The notes under the pieces are model-generated. The model did no database searches. It worked only from the letters and a program-made list of their open reading frames with translations, and was not told the DNA's origin. Positions 1 to 8,555 of a DNA stretch of 17,726 nt are shown piece by piece. How positions within the stretch are numbered: the stretch's first letter is position 1; each line of letters begins with the position of its first letter. The position numbers were made by a program, and so were the translations under genes. This stretch comes from an uncultured Caulobacteraceae bacterium (GTDB lineage Bacteria > Pseudomonadota > Alphaproteobacteria > Caulobacterales > Caulobacteraceae): contig CAMLRH010000021.1 of NCBI GenBank assembly GCA_946482375.1, positions 1-17,726 of the forward strand, read 5' to 3'.

Positions 1-284
1 GGCGACTTCCACATCTTCTTCAGGCCGAACTCCTTCACCCGCGCCTCGTCGGGGGTGATGGTCGCGCACTTCACGCCCGCGCCGTGGCGCTTGATGGCGT
101 TGGCCGCGTCGATGGTCACCTGGTCGTCGGTGGCGTCGCGGTGCTCCATGCCGAGGTCGTAATAGTCGAGCTCGAGATCGAGGTAGGGGAAGATCAGCTT
201 GTCCTTGATCATCTTCCAGATGATGCGGGTCATCTCGTCGCCGTCGAGGTCGACGAGCGGGTTGGCGACTTTGATCTTGGCCAT
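1..284 (-). CDS. icd: NADP-dependent isocitrate dehydrogenase, N-terminal part (cut by window edge)
   Basis: The first 94 codons are present; the rest lies beyond the left edge. The enzyme oxidatively decarboxylates isocitrate to 2-oxoglutarate in the TCA cycle and makes NADPH in the cytosol. The translation starts [20 protein letters not shown], continues with [26 protein letters not shown] residues, and then [20 protein letters not shown] and [14 protein letters not shown]. This is the characteristic N-terminus of the eukaryotic/alphaproteobacterial dimeric NADP-IDH type, not the E. coli type. The ATG is at 284 on the minus strand, with a GGAGA about 10 nt upstream, and it begins exactly at the conserved family start. 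It is divergent from otsB across a 416-bp gap. Family identity is firm; the rest of the gene cannot be assessed. Confidence 0.9.
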   Translation of the reverse strand, partial: MAKIKVANPLVDLDGDEMTRIIWKMIKDKLIFPYLDLELDYYDLGMEHRDATDDQVTIDAANAIKRHGAGVKCATITPDEARVKEFGLKKMWKS

Positions 285-446
285 CGGGGGAGGGTCTCCG
301 GATATGGGCGCGCTCGGAGGACGCAGGCGCACAGGGCCAAGCGTCGGCGCGGGACGGCGACGGCTATAGACGCTCGCAAACGCGAACGCTACCGGGCGAC
401 GGTGGGGAAATGCGCAGGCGTCTCAAAGCTTCACAACTTCGGCCTG

Positions 447-470
447 ACAGTTCACAGGACCGTGAACAGT
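447..470. promoter_or_regulatory. Imperfect palindrome, possible operator
   Basis: GTTCAC at 450-455 and GTGAAC at 462-467 face each other across six bases. The match extends outwards so that 8 of 9 pairs agree over 447-470. Arm size and spacing fit a dimeric helix-turn-helix regulator. It lies about 165 bp upstream of icd and 230 bp upstream of otsB, so the target gene is uncertain. No regulator is identified from sequence. Confidence 0.35.
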
Positions 471-564
471 GATGGCGTGTGGAAATTTCGTGCTAGGTGA
501 ATAACCGAATCTGGCGGGGCAGATTTCCGACTCTTCAGCTCCGGCAATCCATAATCATACCTGT

Positions 565-580
565 CGGATAGGTTTATCCG
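565..580. promoter_or_regulatory. 16-bp palindrome (6-bp arms) upstream of otsBA
   Basis: CGGATA (565-570) and TATCCG (575-580) are perfect inverted arms around GGTT, about 120 bp before the otsB start. It is not followed by a T-run, so an operator or a 5' leader hairpin is likelier than a terminator. A chance occurrence is possible at this length. Confidence 0.3.
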
Positions 581-700
581 TCCGGTAGTAGACGTCCGCT
601 GATCTGTCCGGTCGGCCGGGTTTCAATTATTTTGTCTCAAACAACCACGGAGATATCTGGGACGGCGCGGAAAGCCTGACGCGCTTGTCTGTATGAAGAT

Positions 701-1462
701 ATGAATGCAATCACAATTGACGACATCGGCGCGCCGCCGGCGCTGGCGCGGCTGGGCCTCGACAAGGTCGCCCTTTTTCTCGACCTCGACGGCACCTTGG
801 CCCCCATCCGGGAAACGCCGGGGGAGGTGACGGCCGACGCACGCCGCAATCGCCTGCTGAGCGAGCTGCACGAGCGGCTCGGAGGCCGCGCGGCGGTGAT
901 CAGCGGGCGCACGATCGCCGAGGTGGACTACATCCTCGAACGGCGGGTGGTCCCCGTCGCCGGCGTCCATGGCCTGCAGCGGCGCTCGGCGACGGGCCGG
1001 GTGGCGCAGACCTGGCCGCATCCAAAGATCGGCCGCGTGCGCGCCGCCTTTCATGCCCTGGCGTCGGCCGACAGCCGCCTGCTGGTCGAGGACAAGGGGC
1101 TGAGCGTCGCGCTGCACTACCGCCGCGCGCCCGCCTGCGCCGAGCCGGTGGTCGACCTGGCCATGCGGCTCGCCGAGAACACCGGCATGGGCCTTCAGCT
1201 GGGCGACATGGTGGCGGAACTCCGCACGCCGGGCCCGACCAAGGGCGAAGCGCTTGCGGCCTTCATGGCCGAGCCGCCGTTCACCGGGGCGCTGCCGGTC
1301 TTCATCGGCGACGACCTGACCGATGAGGACGGCTTCGAGGCGGCGGCGGCGGCCGGCGGCCATGGCATTCTTGTCGGCCCCGCCCGCCCGACCCGCGCGC
1401 GCTGGCGGCTGGCGGGGGTGGATGAGGTGCTGGACTGGCTTGGCGCCGGGATTCGGGCATGA
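701..1462 (+). CDS. otsB: Trehalose-6-phosphate phosphatase (HAD superfamily)
   Basis: It removes phosphate from trehalose-6-phosphate to give trehalose, the second step of the OtsAB pathway, in the cytosol. It has 253 aa, close to E. coli OtsB (266). HAD motif I is FLDLDGTLAPI (residues 26-36) with nucleophile D28 and acid/base D30. The SGR motif follows near residue 68, and the metal-binding motif FIGDDLTDEDGF is at 201-212 with D204, D205 and D208. The substrate-recognition cap lies between them. The ATG at 701 has only a weak GAAGAT upstream; an ATG at 693 is closed at once by a stop. The end overlaps otsA by ATGA, so the two are translationally coupled. The order otsB before otsA is common in proteobacteria. 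Identity is confident. Confidence 0.93.
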   Translation: MNAITIDDIGAPPALARLGLDKVALFLDLDGTLAPIRETPGEVTADARRNRLLSELHERLGGRAAVISGRTIAEVDYILERRVVPVAGVHGLQRRSATGRVAQTWPHPKIGRVRAAFHALASADSRLLVEDKGLSVALHYRRAPACAEPVVDLAMRLAENTGMGLQLGDMVAELRTPGPTKGEALAAFMAEPPFTGALPVFIGDDLTDEDGFEAAAAAGGHGILVGPARPTRARWRLAGVDEVLDWLGAGIRA

Positions 1463-2856
1463 GCCGCCTGATCGTCGTTTCCAACCGCGTCAGTCCGCCC
1501 GCTCGCGGCGGCGCCTCGACGGGCGGGTTGGCCATGGCCCTGGCGGCGGCCCTTCGCCAGTACTCGGGCATCTGGTTCGGCTGGAGCGGCCAGACGGTCG
1601 AGACCTACACCGGCCAGATCGCCATGCAGAAAGCCAGCGGCGTCACCATCGCCACGGTCGACCTCGAGGAACAGGACCGGCTGGAATACTACAACGGCTA
1701 CGCCAACAAGACGCTGTGGCCGCTGTTCCATTACCGCGTCGACCTGACGGCCTACGAACGGTCCTTCGACGAGGGGTACAAGCGGGTCAACGCCCGCTTC
1801 GGCGAGACGCTGGCGCCGTTGATCCAGCCGGACGATTTCGTCTGGGTGCAGGACTACCACCTGCTTCCGCTCGCGCGCGAACTGCGGCGGCTCGGCGTGA
1901 AGAACCGCATCGGCTTCTTCCTGCACATCCCCTGGCCCGCCCGGCGGCTGCTGACCACGCTGCCCAAGCATCGAAAGCTGGTCGAGGCGATGTTCGAGTA
2001 CGACCTGATCGGCTTCCAGACCGAGGACTCGCTCAGCGCCTTCGAGGAGTACATTTGCCACGAGGCCGGCGGCGAGGTCCGCGGCGAGTACGCCGAGGCG
2101 TTCGGGCGGCGCGTGAGGCTCGGTGTCTTCCCGATCGGCCTGGACACGGCCGATTTCGTCAACGCCGCCCGCAGCCGCGTCGCGAAGACGATGCACAAGC
2201 GGCTGCGCACCAGCATGGCCGGGCGCAAGATGGTCGTGGGCGTCGACCGGCTCGACTATTCCAAGGGGCTCGAGGAGCGCTTCCTCGCCTATGAGCAGTT
2301 CCTGGCCGACAACCCCGGCGAGCAGGAGAAGGTGTTCTTCCTGCAGATCGCGACGCCCAGCCGCGACGAGGTGGCCGCCTACCAGGAGATCCGCGCCCGG
2401 CTGGACGGGGTCTCGGGTCGCATCAACGGGGCCTACGCCACCGTCGACTGGGTGCCGATCCGCTATGTGAACCGCGCCTACCGGCGAGACGAACTGGCCG
2501 GCGTCTACCGGGCGGCGCAGATCGGCCTGATTACGCCGCTGCGCGACGGCATGAACCTGGTCGCCAAGGAGTATGTCGCCGCGCAGGATCCGCGCGATCC
2601 GGGCGTGCTGGTCCTCTCACGCATGGCCGGCGCGGCCGAGCGCATGGCAGAAGCGCTGGTCATCAATCCGCTCAGCCGCGAGGACGTCTCAGAGGCCATC
2701 AAGCGGGGCCTATCGATGCCGAAGGCCGAGAGGATACGGCGCTGGGAGAGCCTTATGGACGGCGTGGCGCGCAACGATGTCACCGCCTGGAGGGACGACT
2801 TCGTGGAGGCGTTGCGGCGGGCCGAGCCGCCAGTGCTTCAGGCCATCCCGGCCTAG
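1459..2856 (+). CDS. otsA: Trehalose-6-phosphate synthase (GT20)
   Basis: It transfers glucose from UDP-glucose to glucose-6-phosphate to make trehalose-6-phosphate, the substrate of the upstream OtsB. Its 465 aa compare with 474 in E. coli. The donor loop is at S20-L24 (STGGL). The GT-B core is visible: QDYHLLPLA with D132 and H134, GFFLHIPWP, IGFQT, FPIGLDT, VDRLDYSKG with R264 and K269, and LRDGMNLVAKEY with D363 and E371. These sit two residues later than the known E. coli active-site residues (D130, R262, K267, D361, E369), so all key residues are kept. The start ATG overlaps the otsB stop. The stop codon is shared in the CTAG at 2853-2856 with the convergent gene. The product probably serves osmotic and stress protection. 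Confidence 0.96.
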   Translation: MSRLIVVSNRVSPPARGGASTGGLAMALAAALRQYSGIWFGWSGQTVETYTGQIAMQKASGVTIATVDLEEQDRLEYYNGYANKTLWPLFHYRVDLTAYERSFDEGYKRVNARFGETLAPLIQPDDFVWVQDYHLLPLARELRRLGVKNRIGFFLHIPWPARRLLTTLPKHRKLVEAMFEYDLIGFQTEDSLSAFEEYICHEAGGEVRGEYAEAFGRRVRLGVFPIGLDTADFVNAARSRVAKTMHKRLRTSMAGRKMVVGVDRLDYSKGLEERFLAYEQFLADNPGEQEKVFFLQIATPSRDEVAAYQEIRARLDGVSGRINGAYATVDWVPIRYVNRAYRRDELAGVYRAAQIGLITPLRDGMNLVAKEYVAAQDPRDPGVLVLSRMAGAAERMAEALVINPLSREDVSEAIKRGLSMPKAERIRRWESLMDGVARNDVTAWRDDFVEALRRAEPPVLQAIPA

Positions 2857-3650
2857 TTGGTCCGCCACTCGGCCAGCGTTGCGCCGGTGGCGGGATCCTC
2901 GAAAGCGACCTGATCGAAGGCGACGGCCGCGAGGCAGACCGGGCGGCTGGGCGGCGCGTCCTTGCGGCAGCGCACGGGTTCGACGCCGTCGAAGCCCTCG
3001 ATCCGGCCGGCGAGGACCAGACGGTAGCCCTCAATCGACGGCGGATTGGCCTTGCCGGTGAATTCGTAGGGCCGCTCGCCCCGGCGCAGCACGCGCGAGC
3101 TGTTGGGTTCGAAGAACATGGCGAGGCCGACGGTCTCGGGCGTCTCTAGCACGCCGGGGGCGCAGTCTTCCGAGATGCCGGGCGGCAGCCAGAAGCCCTC
3201 GACGGCGTCCAGGCCCGCCGCGCCGGCCAGCAGGCGGACCCAGCCGGCGCTGGTCCAGTTCACCGGACGGACCTGCACGGTGAGCGCCTGACGCTGGAGG
3301 TCGTAGCTCCAGGCGCCCAACTCGTCCTCGCGCACCCCGCCGCAGCCGAACGGCAAGCTGACGAGGAAGCGGCGTCCGATCAGCTCCTTGTCGGCCGCCG
3401 GGGCCGGTTCGCCGAGCGCCTGGGCGGCCGCGGCGCGGGCGGCGGCGGCGGCGAGATCGCCATGGGTGAGCGGCGGCGGCGGGACGGGCAGCGGCGGCGG
3501 ATTGATGTCGATGGGGCGCGGCCCCTGGGGCGTCGTCGCGGGCGCCCGCGGCGCCGGTTCGCGCACCAGCAGCAGGGTTCCGGCGAGGAACGCCGCCACG
3601 AAGACGCCGGCCACGAGGGCCCACCAGCGCATGCGGTCGGGCGGAGGCAT
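2853..3650 (-). CDS. Hypothetical membrane-anchored periplasmic protein
   Basis: I do not recognise the family. From the ATG at 3650 the protein has 265 aa. It has a short basic N-terminus (MPPPDRMRWW), one hydrophobic segment at about residues 9-30, and then a Pro/Ala-rich linker to about residue 90 with runs such as NPPPLPVPPPP. A folded domain of about 170 residues follows. It carries four well-separated Cys (in PFGCGG, EDCAPG, VRCRKD and RPVCLA), which suggests disulfides and a periplasmic location. There is no lipobox. No start has a clear ribosome site: the alternatives are GTG at 3686, which would overlap the divergent permease, and ATG at 3632. It converges on otsA with a 4-bp stop overlap. 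Function unknown. The long open frame with sensible composition supports a real gene. Confidence 0.65.
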   Translation of the reverse strand: MPPPDRMRWWALVAGVFVAAFLAGTLLLVREPAPRAPATTPQGPRPIDINPPPLPVPPPPLTHGDLAAAAARAAAAQALGEPAPAADKELIGRRFLVSLPFGCGGVREDELGAWSYDLQRQALTVQVRPVNWTSAGWVRLLAGAAGLDAVEGFWLPPGISEDCAPGVLETPETVGLAMFFEPNSSRVLRRGERPYEFTGKANPPSIEGYRLVLAGRIEGFDGVEPVRCRKDAPPSRPVCLAAVAFDQVAFEDPATGATLAEWRTN

Positions 3651-3724
3651 GACCAACCATAACAGCTTCGCCGCCGATGCAACCACCGCTTGACCTGCGG
3701 AAAGTCAGCCTGCACGCATGGCGC

Positions 3725-5017
3725 ATGAGCTTCGATCAGGTCGTCGCCCTCGTGGTGCTCATCGGCGTTGTGGCGGCGTTGATCTGGAGCCGGGTTCGCT
3801 CGGACGTGGTCGCGCTGACGGGGGCGGCCGCCCTTTTGGCCACCGGCGCCATCCGCCCGACGGAGGTGCAGGGCGCCTTCGCCAGCCCCGCGATCATCGC
3901 GCTGGCCTCGCTGTTCGTGATCGCCTACGCGATGGAGCTGTCGGGCCTGCTGGGGGCGATGATCCGGCTGGCGACGCGGCTTTGCGCGCGGCTTGGCGCG
4001 GTTGGGCTGTGGATCGTGATCGCGCTATGCGGCGGGGCTTCGGCTTTTCTCAACAACACGCCCATCGTGGTGCTCGGCGCGCCGGTGGTGCGCGATGTCG
4101 CCCAGTCGCTGAAGCTTTCCCCCAAGCGTTTCCTGATCCCGCTGTCCTACGTCACCGTGCTGGGCGGCAGCTGCACGCTGATCGGCACCTCGACCAACCT
4201 GCTGGTCAACGACATGGCCAGGACGGCGGGGCAGGCGACCTTCGGCCTGTTCGAGATCACGCCCGTGGGACTGCTGATGGCGCTGGCGGGCGGCGCCTAC
4301 CTGTTCCTGTTCGGGGGGCGGCTGCTCGGCCGCGACGCCGACGGCGAGCTTTCAGAGGACGACCTGCGCCGCAGCGACGACGAACTGGGCGATCCGTCGC
4401 TCTACGTTGGCGATCCTTCCTTCCAGCCGGTCAAGGCGCTGACGGCGCTGGCGGTGTTTGCGGGCGTGGTGGCGGTGGCCGCGCTCGGCTACGCGCCCAT
4501 CGCCGCGGCGGCCTTCTCCGGCGCCGTCCTGCTCATCCTGCTGCGGGTGATCGGGCCGGACCAGGCCTACCGCGGCCTGCGCCCCGAAATCCTGCTGCTG
4601 ATCGCGGCGATGGTGGTTGTCGGCCTGAGCATCGAGGTGACCGGACTGGCCGCGGTCGCGACCGACGGCATCGTGGAGTTCATCCGCCCGTTCGGGCCGC
4701 TGGCGGCGCTAGCCCTGCTCTACGGCGTCACCCTGCTGGCGACGGAGATGCTGTCCAACGCCGCCGTCGCCGTGCTGCTGACGCCGCTCGCCGTGGCGCT
4801 GGCCGAAAGCCTGGGGGTGAGCCCCAGGCCCTTCATCGTGGGCGTGATGATGGCCGCCAGCGCCGCCTTCGCCACCCCGTTCGGCTACCAGACCAATGTG
4901 CTGGTCTATAAAATGGGCGGCTACAGCTACATGGACTTCGTCCGCATCGGCGTGCCGCTGAACCTGATCACCTGGGTGGTGGCGGTGGCCGCCATCCACT
5001 GGTTCTTCCCGTTCTAG
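3725..5017 (+). CDS. SLC13/DASS-family permease, short form without RCK_C domains
   Basis: This is an inner-membrane secondary transporter of the divalent anion:Na+ symporter family, which carries dicarboxylates, sulfate or similar anions. From ATG 3725 it has 430 aa and about 10-12 hydrophobic segments in two similar halves. The first half carries FLNNTP (N110-N111-T112) and GTSTNLLVN (S156-T157-N158). The second carries LSNAAVAVLLTP (S344-N345) and YQTNVL (T390-N391). These are the paired substrate/Na+ motifs of the family. The central hydrophilic loop (about 205-235, rich in Asp/Glu) is short. Sulfate-type relatives of about 600 aa have two RCK_C (TrkA-C) domains here, which this protein lacks. 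An in-frame ATG at 3677 would add 16 residues; neither start has a good ribosome site. It converges on cysK and shares its CTAG stop, which hints at sulfate or thiosulfate transport. The substrate cannot be read from sequence. Confidence 0.85.
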   Translation: MSFDQVVALVVLIGVVAALIWSRVRSDVVALTGAAALLATGAIRPTEVQGAFASPAIIALASLFVIAYAMELSGLLGAMIRLATRLCARLGAVGLWIVIALCGGASAFLNNTPIVVLGAPVVRDVAQSLKLSPKRFLIPLSYVTVLGGSCTLIGTSTNLLVNDMARTAGQATFGLFEITPVGLLMALAGGAYLFLFGGRLLGRDADGELSEDDLRRSDDELGDPSLYVGDPSFQPVKALTALAVFAGVVAVAALGYAPIAAAAFSGAVLLILLRVIGPDQAYRGLRPEILLLIAAMVVVGLSIEVTGLAAVATDGIVEFIRPFGPLAALALLYGVTLLATEMLSNAAVAVLLTPLAVALAESLGVSPRPFIVGVMMAASAAFATPFGYQTNVLVYKMGGYSYMDFVRIGVPLNLITWVVAVAAIHWFFPF

Positions 5018-6060
5018 GCCGCGACCTCGAGCCCCATCGACTTCGCCAGCGCCTGTTCCTCCTCCGTCATCTCGGCCGGGATGTCGGCGAAGAGCGGGGT
5101 GGAGAGGTAGCGTTCGCCGGTGTCGGGCAGCATCGCGAGGATGGTCGAGCCCTCCGGCGCGCCCTCGGCGACTTTCAGCGCGCCGGCGAACGTCCCGCCC
5201 GCGCTGATGCCGACGAACAGGCCTTCCTTGCGGGCCAGTTCCTGCGAGCAGCGGATGGCGTCGGGGCCTGAGACGGCCAGGATCTCGTCGATCAGGTTCA
5301 GGTCGACGGCCTCCCCTGTGACCTTGGGGATGAAGTCCGGCGTCCAGCCCTGCATCGGGTGAGGCTTCCACGCCGCGTGGCCTTCGGACGGTGAGCCGTC
5401 CGGATTGCGCGCCTGCGGCTCGTGGCTGCCGAGCAGCTGGGCGTCGGCGGGCTCGCAGACGACGATCTTCGTCTCCGGCCGCTCCTTGCGCAGCACCCGC
5501 CCGACACCCTGCAGCGTGCCGCCGGTGCCGTAACCGGTAACCCAGTAGTCGAGCCGCTCGCCGTCGAAGTCGCGCAGGATTTCGCGGGCGGTGGTGCGCT
5601 CGTGGATGTCGGGGTTGGCCGGGTTCTCGAACTGGCGGGCGAGGAACCAGCCGTTCTTCTCCGCGGCCTCGGCGGCCAGCTTGACCATGCCGACGGCGCG
5701 CTTGGCCGCCGGGGTGAGGATCACCTTGGCCCCCAGGAAACGCATCAGCTTGCGCCGCTCGACGCTGAAGCTGTCGGCCATGATGACGACCAGCGGATAG
5801 CCCTTGGCCGCGCAGACCATGGCCAGGCCGATACCGGTGTTGCCGCTGGTGGCCTCGATCACGGTCTGGCCGGGTTTGAGTTCGCCGCTCTTCTCCGCCG
5901 CTTCGATGACGCCGAGCGCCAAGCGGTCCTTCACCGAACCCAGAGGGTTGAAGGCCTCGACCTTGACGTAGAGGTTCACGTGCTTGGGCGCGAGGCGGTT
6001 GATCTTCACCACCGGCGTGTCGCCCACTGTCTCCAGGATGCTCTGAAACTTGCCGCCCAC
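5014..6060 (-). CDS. cysK: Cysteine synthase A (O-acetylserine sulfhydrylase)
   Basis: A PLP enzyme that makes L-cysteine from O-acetylserine and sulfide in the cytosol. It starts at GTG 6060 and has 348 aa. N-terminal FQSILETVGDTPVV is the usual CysK beginning. The PLP lysine is K44 in NPLGSVKDR, the substrate loop TSGNTG is at 71-76, and GYGTGGT is the phosphate-binding loop. The C-terminal serine motif is in VSGPDAIRCS and VGISAGG. It is longer than E. coli CysK (323), mainly from an insert around SHEPQARNPDGSPSEG and a C-terminal helix ending EVAA. The GTG is preferred because AGGGAGA lies 6 nt upstream (6067-6073). A frame open further to 6246 gives an extension unlike CysK. It converges on the permease with a 4-bp overlap. 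Confidence 0.94.
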   Translation of the reverse strand: MGGKFQSILETVGDTPVVKINRLAPKHVNLYVKVEAFNPLGSVKDRLALGVIEAAEKSGELKPGQTVIEATSGNTGIGLAMVCAAKGYPLVVIMADSFSVERRKLMRFLGAKVILTPAAKRAVGMVKLAAEAAEKNGWFLARQFENPANPDIHERTTAREILRDFDGERLDYWVTGYGTGGTLQGVGRVLRKERPETKIVVCEPADAQLLGSHEPQARNPDGSPSEGHAAWKPHPMQGWTPDFIPKVTGEAVDLNLIDEILAVSGPDAIRCSQELARKEGLFVGISAGGTFAGALKVAEGAPEGSTILAMLPDTGERYLSTPLFADIPAEMTEEEQALAKSMGLEVAA

Positions 6061-6066
6061 GTCCCG

Positions 6067-6073
6067 TCTCCCT
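6067..6073 (-). promoter_or_regulatory. Shine-Dalgarno site fixing the cysK GTG start
   Basis: AGGGAGA on the minus strand lies 6 nt before GTG 6060. It decides this start against the longer open frame reaching 6246. Confidence 0.75.
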
Positions 6074-6226
6074 GTGTGCGTTTGAGGGGCGCACCTTGGG
6101 CGCAAGAACCGCGTTCCGGCAAATGCCTTTTGATATCGGCCCAATTCGAGCCGTTCACCGGACGTTATCGCCTTTACCCGCATGAAGGCCGTCGACTGCG
6201 ATACCCCCATCGCAAGGACGCCACAC

Positions 6227-8509
6227 GTGCCCCGTTCCACGGCCATCGCCGAAGGAAGTCAGATCCCGGGTCCGGTGACCCGCGCCGGCGCACGGTTGAG
6301 CACCTGGCTGGCGGGTTTCCGCCGCCTGCGGACCAAGCTGACCATCTCGTATCTGGCGCTGTTCATCCTGGTGCTCTTCGGGATCCTGGCGGCGGTCTAC
6401 ACTTCGGTGGCGCGCAACGCCGAGCGGGTGGTGCGTGACGAACTGGCGGCCGGCGCGGTCGTGTTCGACCGCGTCTGGAGCCTGCGCACCGGGCAGCTGG
6501 AAAACGGCGCGGCGCTACTGTCGCGGGACTTCGGCTTCCGCGCGGCGGTGGCCACGCATGACGGGCCGACCATCGAGTCCGCGCTCGGTAACCTGCGTGA
6601 GCGACTGGGGCTCGACTTCGCCATCGTCACGGGCCCGGACGGCTCGGTGATCGCGGCCGACGGCCTGCCGCGCGGCGCCGGGCCGCGCGAGCTGCGGCGG
6701 CTGGCGGCGTCGGAGAATGCGGCCGGCGTCTTCGTGCTCAACGGCATGCCCTATCAGGCGGTCTCGGCGCCGGTCATGGCCCCGGTCGAGGTCGGCCGGG
6801 TGATCTTCGCCTCCAGGCTCGACCGGCGCGAGATGGACTCGCTGGTGCGCCTGTCGCCGATCGAGTTCGACCCGCGGGTGCTGGTGGAGGAGGGCGGCGC
6901 CTGGCGCGGCGGCCGCGACGTGTCGCCGGCGGAACTGGCCTATGTCCATGAGGTGCTGGAGCGTCCGATGCGCGGCGCCGGGGAGAAGCCGGCCACCACC
7001 AGGATCGGCCCCTGGCTGGAGGTGGTGCTGCCGCTGCAGTCGCTGGACGACGGGCGGACGGCGCTGTTGCTGCGCTATCCGCTGAGCGAGGCGCTCTCGC
7101 CCTATCGTGGCCTTCTGGCCACCGTGCTGCTGCTGGGCTTTGCCGGCCTTGTGCTTGTCGCTTTCGGCAGCTGGGTGCTGGCGCGCGAGGTGACCCGCCC
7201 GATCGCGGCCCTGCGCGACGCCGCCGAGCGGCTGGAACGGAGGGAAGGCGGCGAGGTCGCCGTCAGCACCGCCGACGAGATCGGCGCGCTGGGCTGGACC
7301 TTCAACCGCATGGCCGCCGTCATCCGTGGCCGTGAGGAAGCCCTGGAGCAGGCCCGCGCCCGCGCCGAGACCGCCAACCACGCCAAGAGCGCCTTCCTCG
7401 CCAACATGAGCCACGAGATCCGGACGCCGCTGAACGGCATCCTGGGCATGGCGCAGGTGATGCAACGCGACCGGATGGACGCGACGCAGCGCCAGCGGCT
7501 GAAGATCATCCACGACTCCGGCGAGACGCTGCTGTCGATCCTCAACAGCATCCTCGACCTGTCGAAGATCGAGGCGGGGCGGATCGAGCTGGAGGAACAG
7601 GACTTCGAGCTGCGCCCGGTGATCGACGGCGCCTGCGAGCCCTTCGCCAACCTGGCCCAGGCGAAGGGACTGACCTTCGAAATCACCGTCGCGTCGGAGA
7701 CGGACGGGGTCTGGCGGGGCGATGCCCTGCGCCTGCGACAGGTGCTGGCCAACCTCGCCTCCAACGCGGTGAAGTTCACCGAGGCCGGGCGGGTGATGCT
7801 GAGCGTGAGGGCGACCGATCGCGGCGTGGCCATCCAGGTTTCGGACACGGGCGTCGGGATCGCGGCCGATCAGATCGAAGAGGTGTTCAACACCTTCACC
7901 CAGGCCGACAGCTCGACCACGCGCCGGTTCGGCGGCACCGGGCTGGGGCTGGCCATCTGCCGCGAGCTCGTCCAGCTCATGGGCGGGACGGTGGAGGTCG
8001 AGAGCGAACCGGGTCAGGGTTCCGTCTTCACCGTCGCCGTGCCGCTGGAACGGGTCAGCACCGCCGCCAACCAGGCCGCACCCGAGCCATCGACGAACCG
8101 GCCGCTGCGCATCCTCGCCGCCGAGGACAATCGCACCAACCAGATGATCCTGGCCGCACTGCTGGCGCCGATGAAGGCCGAGCTGACCATGGTCGAGAAC
8201 GGCCGCGAGGCGGTGCAGGCCTTCAACCGCACGCCCTTCGACCTGGTGCTGATGGACATCCAGATGCCGGAAATGAGCGGCGTGGACGCCACGCTGGCCA
8301 TCCGCAAGGCCGAGGCCAAGCGCGGCATCCCGCGCACGCCGATCGTGGCGGTGTCGGCCAACGTCATGACCCACCAGATCGACGAATACCTCAACGCCGG
8401 CATGGACGCCGTGGTCGCCAAGCCGGTGCAGGCGACCGTCCTGTTCGCCGAGATGGACAGGGCGCTCGCCGGCCGCGACGGGTCGTTCGTCGCGCGGGCG
8501 GTTGGTTAA
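6227..8509 (+). CDS. Hybrid sensor histidine kinase with periplasmic dCache-like domain
   Basis: An inner-membrane sensor that autophosphorylates and passes the phosphate to its own receiver. From GTG 6227 (760 aa), TM1 is at about 38-60 and a periplasmic domain of about 235 residues follows. TM2 is at about 296-318, then HAMP ([15 protein letters not shown]), HisKA with H396 in [11 protein letters not shown], and HATPase_c with N513, DTGVGI and GGTGLGL. The C-terminal receiver has phospho-acceptor D677 in [11 protein letters not shown] and lysine in AKPVQ. The periplasmic part contains [20 protein letters not shown] and a DGSVIA turn, which resembles dCache_3 domains from memory. I chose GTG 6227 because AAGGA lies 8 nt upstream (6214-6218); ATG 6182 would add 15 residues but has no ribosome site. 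No separate response regulator or HPt protein is in the window, so the output partner is elsewhere. The cupredoxin and barrel genes follow on the same strand. Confidence 0.93.
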   Translation: MPRSTAIAEGSQIPGPVTRAGARLSTWLAGFRRLRTKLTISYLALFILVLFGILAAVYTSVARNAERVVRDELAAGAVVFDRVWSLRTGQLENGAALLSRDFGFRAAVATHDGPTIESALGNLRERLGLDFAIVTGPDGSVIAADGLPRGAGPRELRRLAASENAAGVFVLNGMPYQAVSAPVMAPVEVGRVIFASRLDRREMDSLVRLSPIEFDPRVLVEEGGAWRGGRDVSPAELAYVHEVLERPMRGAGEKPATTRIGPWLEVVLPLQSLDDGRTALLLRYPLSEALSPYRGLLATVLLLGFAGLVLVAFGSWVLAREVTRPIAALRDAAERLERREGGEVAVSTADEIGALGWTFNRMAAVIRGREEALEQARARAETANHAKSAFLANMSHEIRTPLNGILGMAQVMQRDRMDATQRQRLKIIHDSGETLLSILNSILDLSKIEAGRIELEEQDFELRPVIDGACEPFANLAQAKGLTFEITVASETDGVWRGDALRLRQVLANLASNAVKFTEAGRVMLSVRATDRGVAIQVSDTGVGIAADQIEEVFNTFTQADSSTTRRFGGTGLGLAICRELVQLMGGTVEVESEPGQGSVFTVAVPLERVSTAANQAAPEPSTNRPLRILAAEDNRTNQMILAALLAPMKAELTMVENGREAVQAFNRTPFDLVLMDIQMPEMSGVDATLAIRKAEAKRGIPRTPIVAVSANVMTHQIDEYLNAGMDAVVAKPVQATVLFAEMDRALAGRDGSFVARAVG

Positions 8510-8555
8510 ACACGGTTTACCGCCTCTTCATTCGCCACTCGTAGCGTCCGGCGCC

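Larger units (their letters stand above)
285..700. other. Intergenic region between divergent icd and otsBA
   Basis: This stretch of 416 bp has no convincing gene. It must hold the promoters of icd (minus) and otsBA (plus). It is more AT-rich than its surroundings, especially from about 475 to 660. It contains two palindromes, listed separately (447-470 and 565-580), and several close copies of TCCGGT or TCGGAT between 563 and 620. I looked for the alphaproteobacterial general-stress promoter (GGAAC, 16-17 nt, CGTT), which often drives trehalose genes, and did not find it. Confidence 0.6.

Noticed and set aside
84..500. A plus-strand open frame over the icd start and upstream region
   Set aside because: It is antisense to the well-conserved icd N-terminus and then runs into the intergenic gap; it has no ribosome site.
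563..620. Repeated TCCGGT words as a repeat array or CRISPR
   Set aside because: Units are about six bases with irregular spacing and no repeat-spacer structure.
600..700. A general-stress (EcfG) promoter before otsB
   Set aside because: No GGAAC with a CGTT at 16-17 bp is present; the nearest GGAAAG lacks a partner.
6515..8374. A 619-codon open frame on the minus strand
   Set aside because: It lies entirely inside the kinase gene, whose domains are unmistakable. The translation is His/Arg/Gly-rich low-complexity, as expected for antisense of GC-rich codons.
8504..8521. Short inverted repeat (TAAAC, acg, GTTTA) at the kinase stop
   Set aside because: Only five paired bases and no T-run, so neither a convincing terminator nor an operator.
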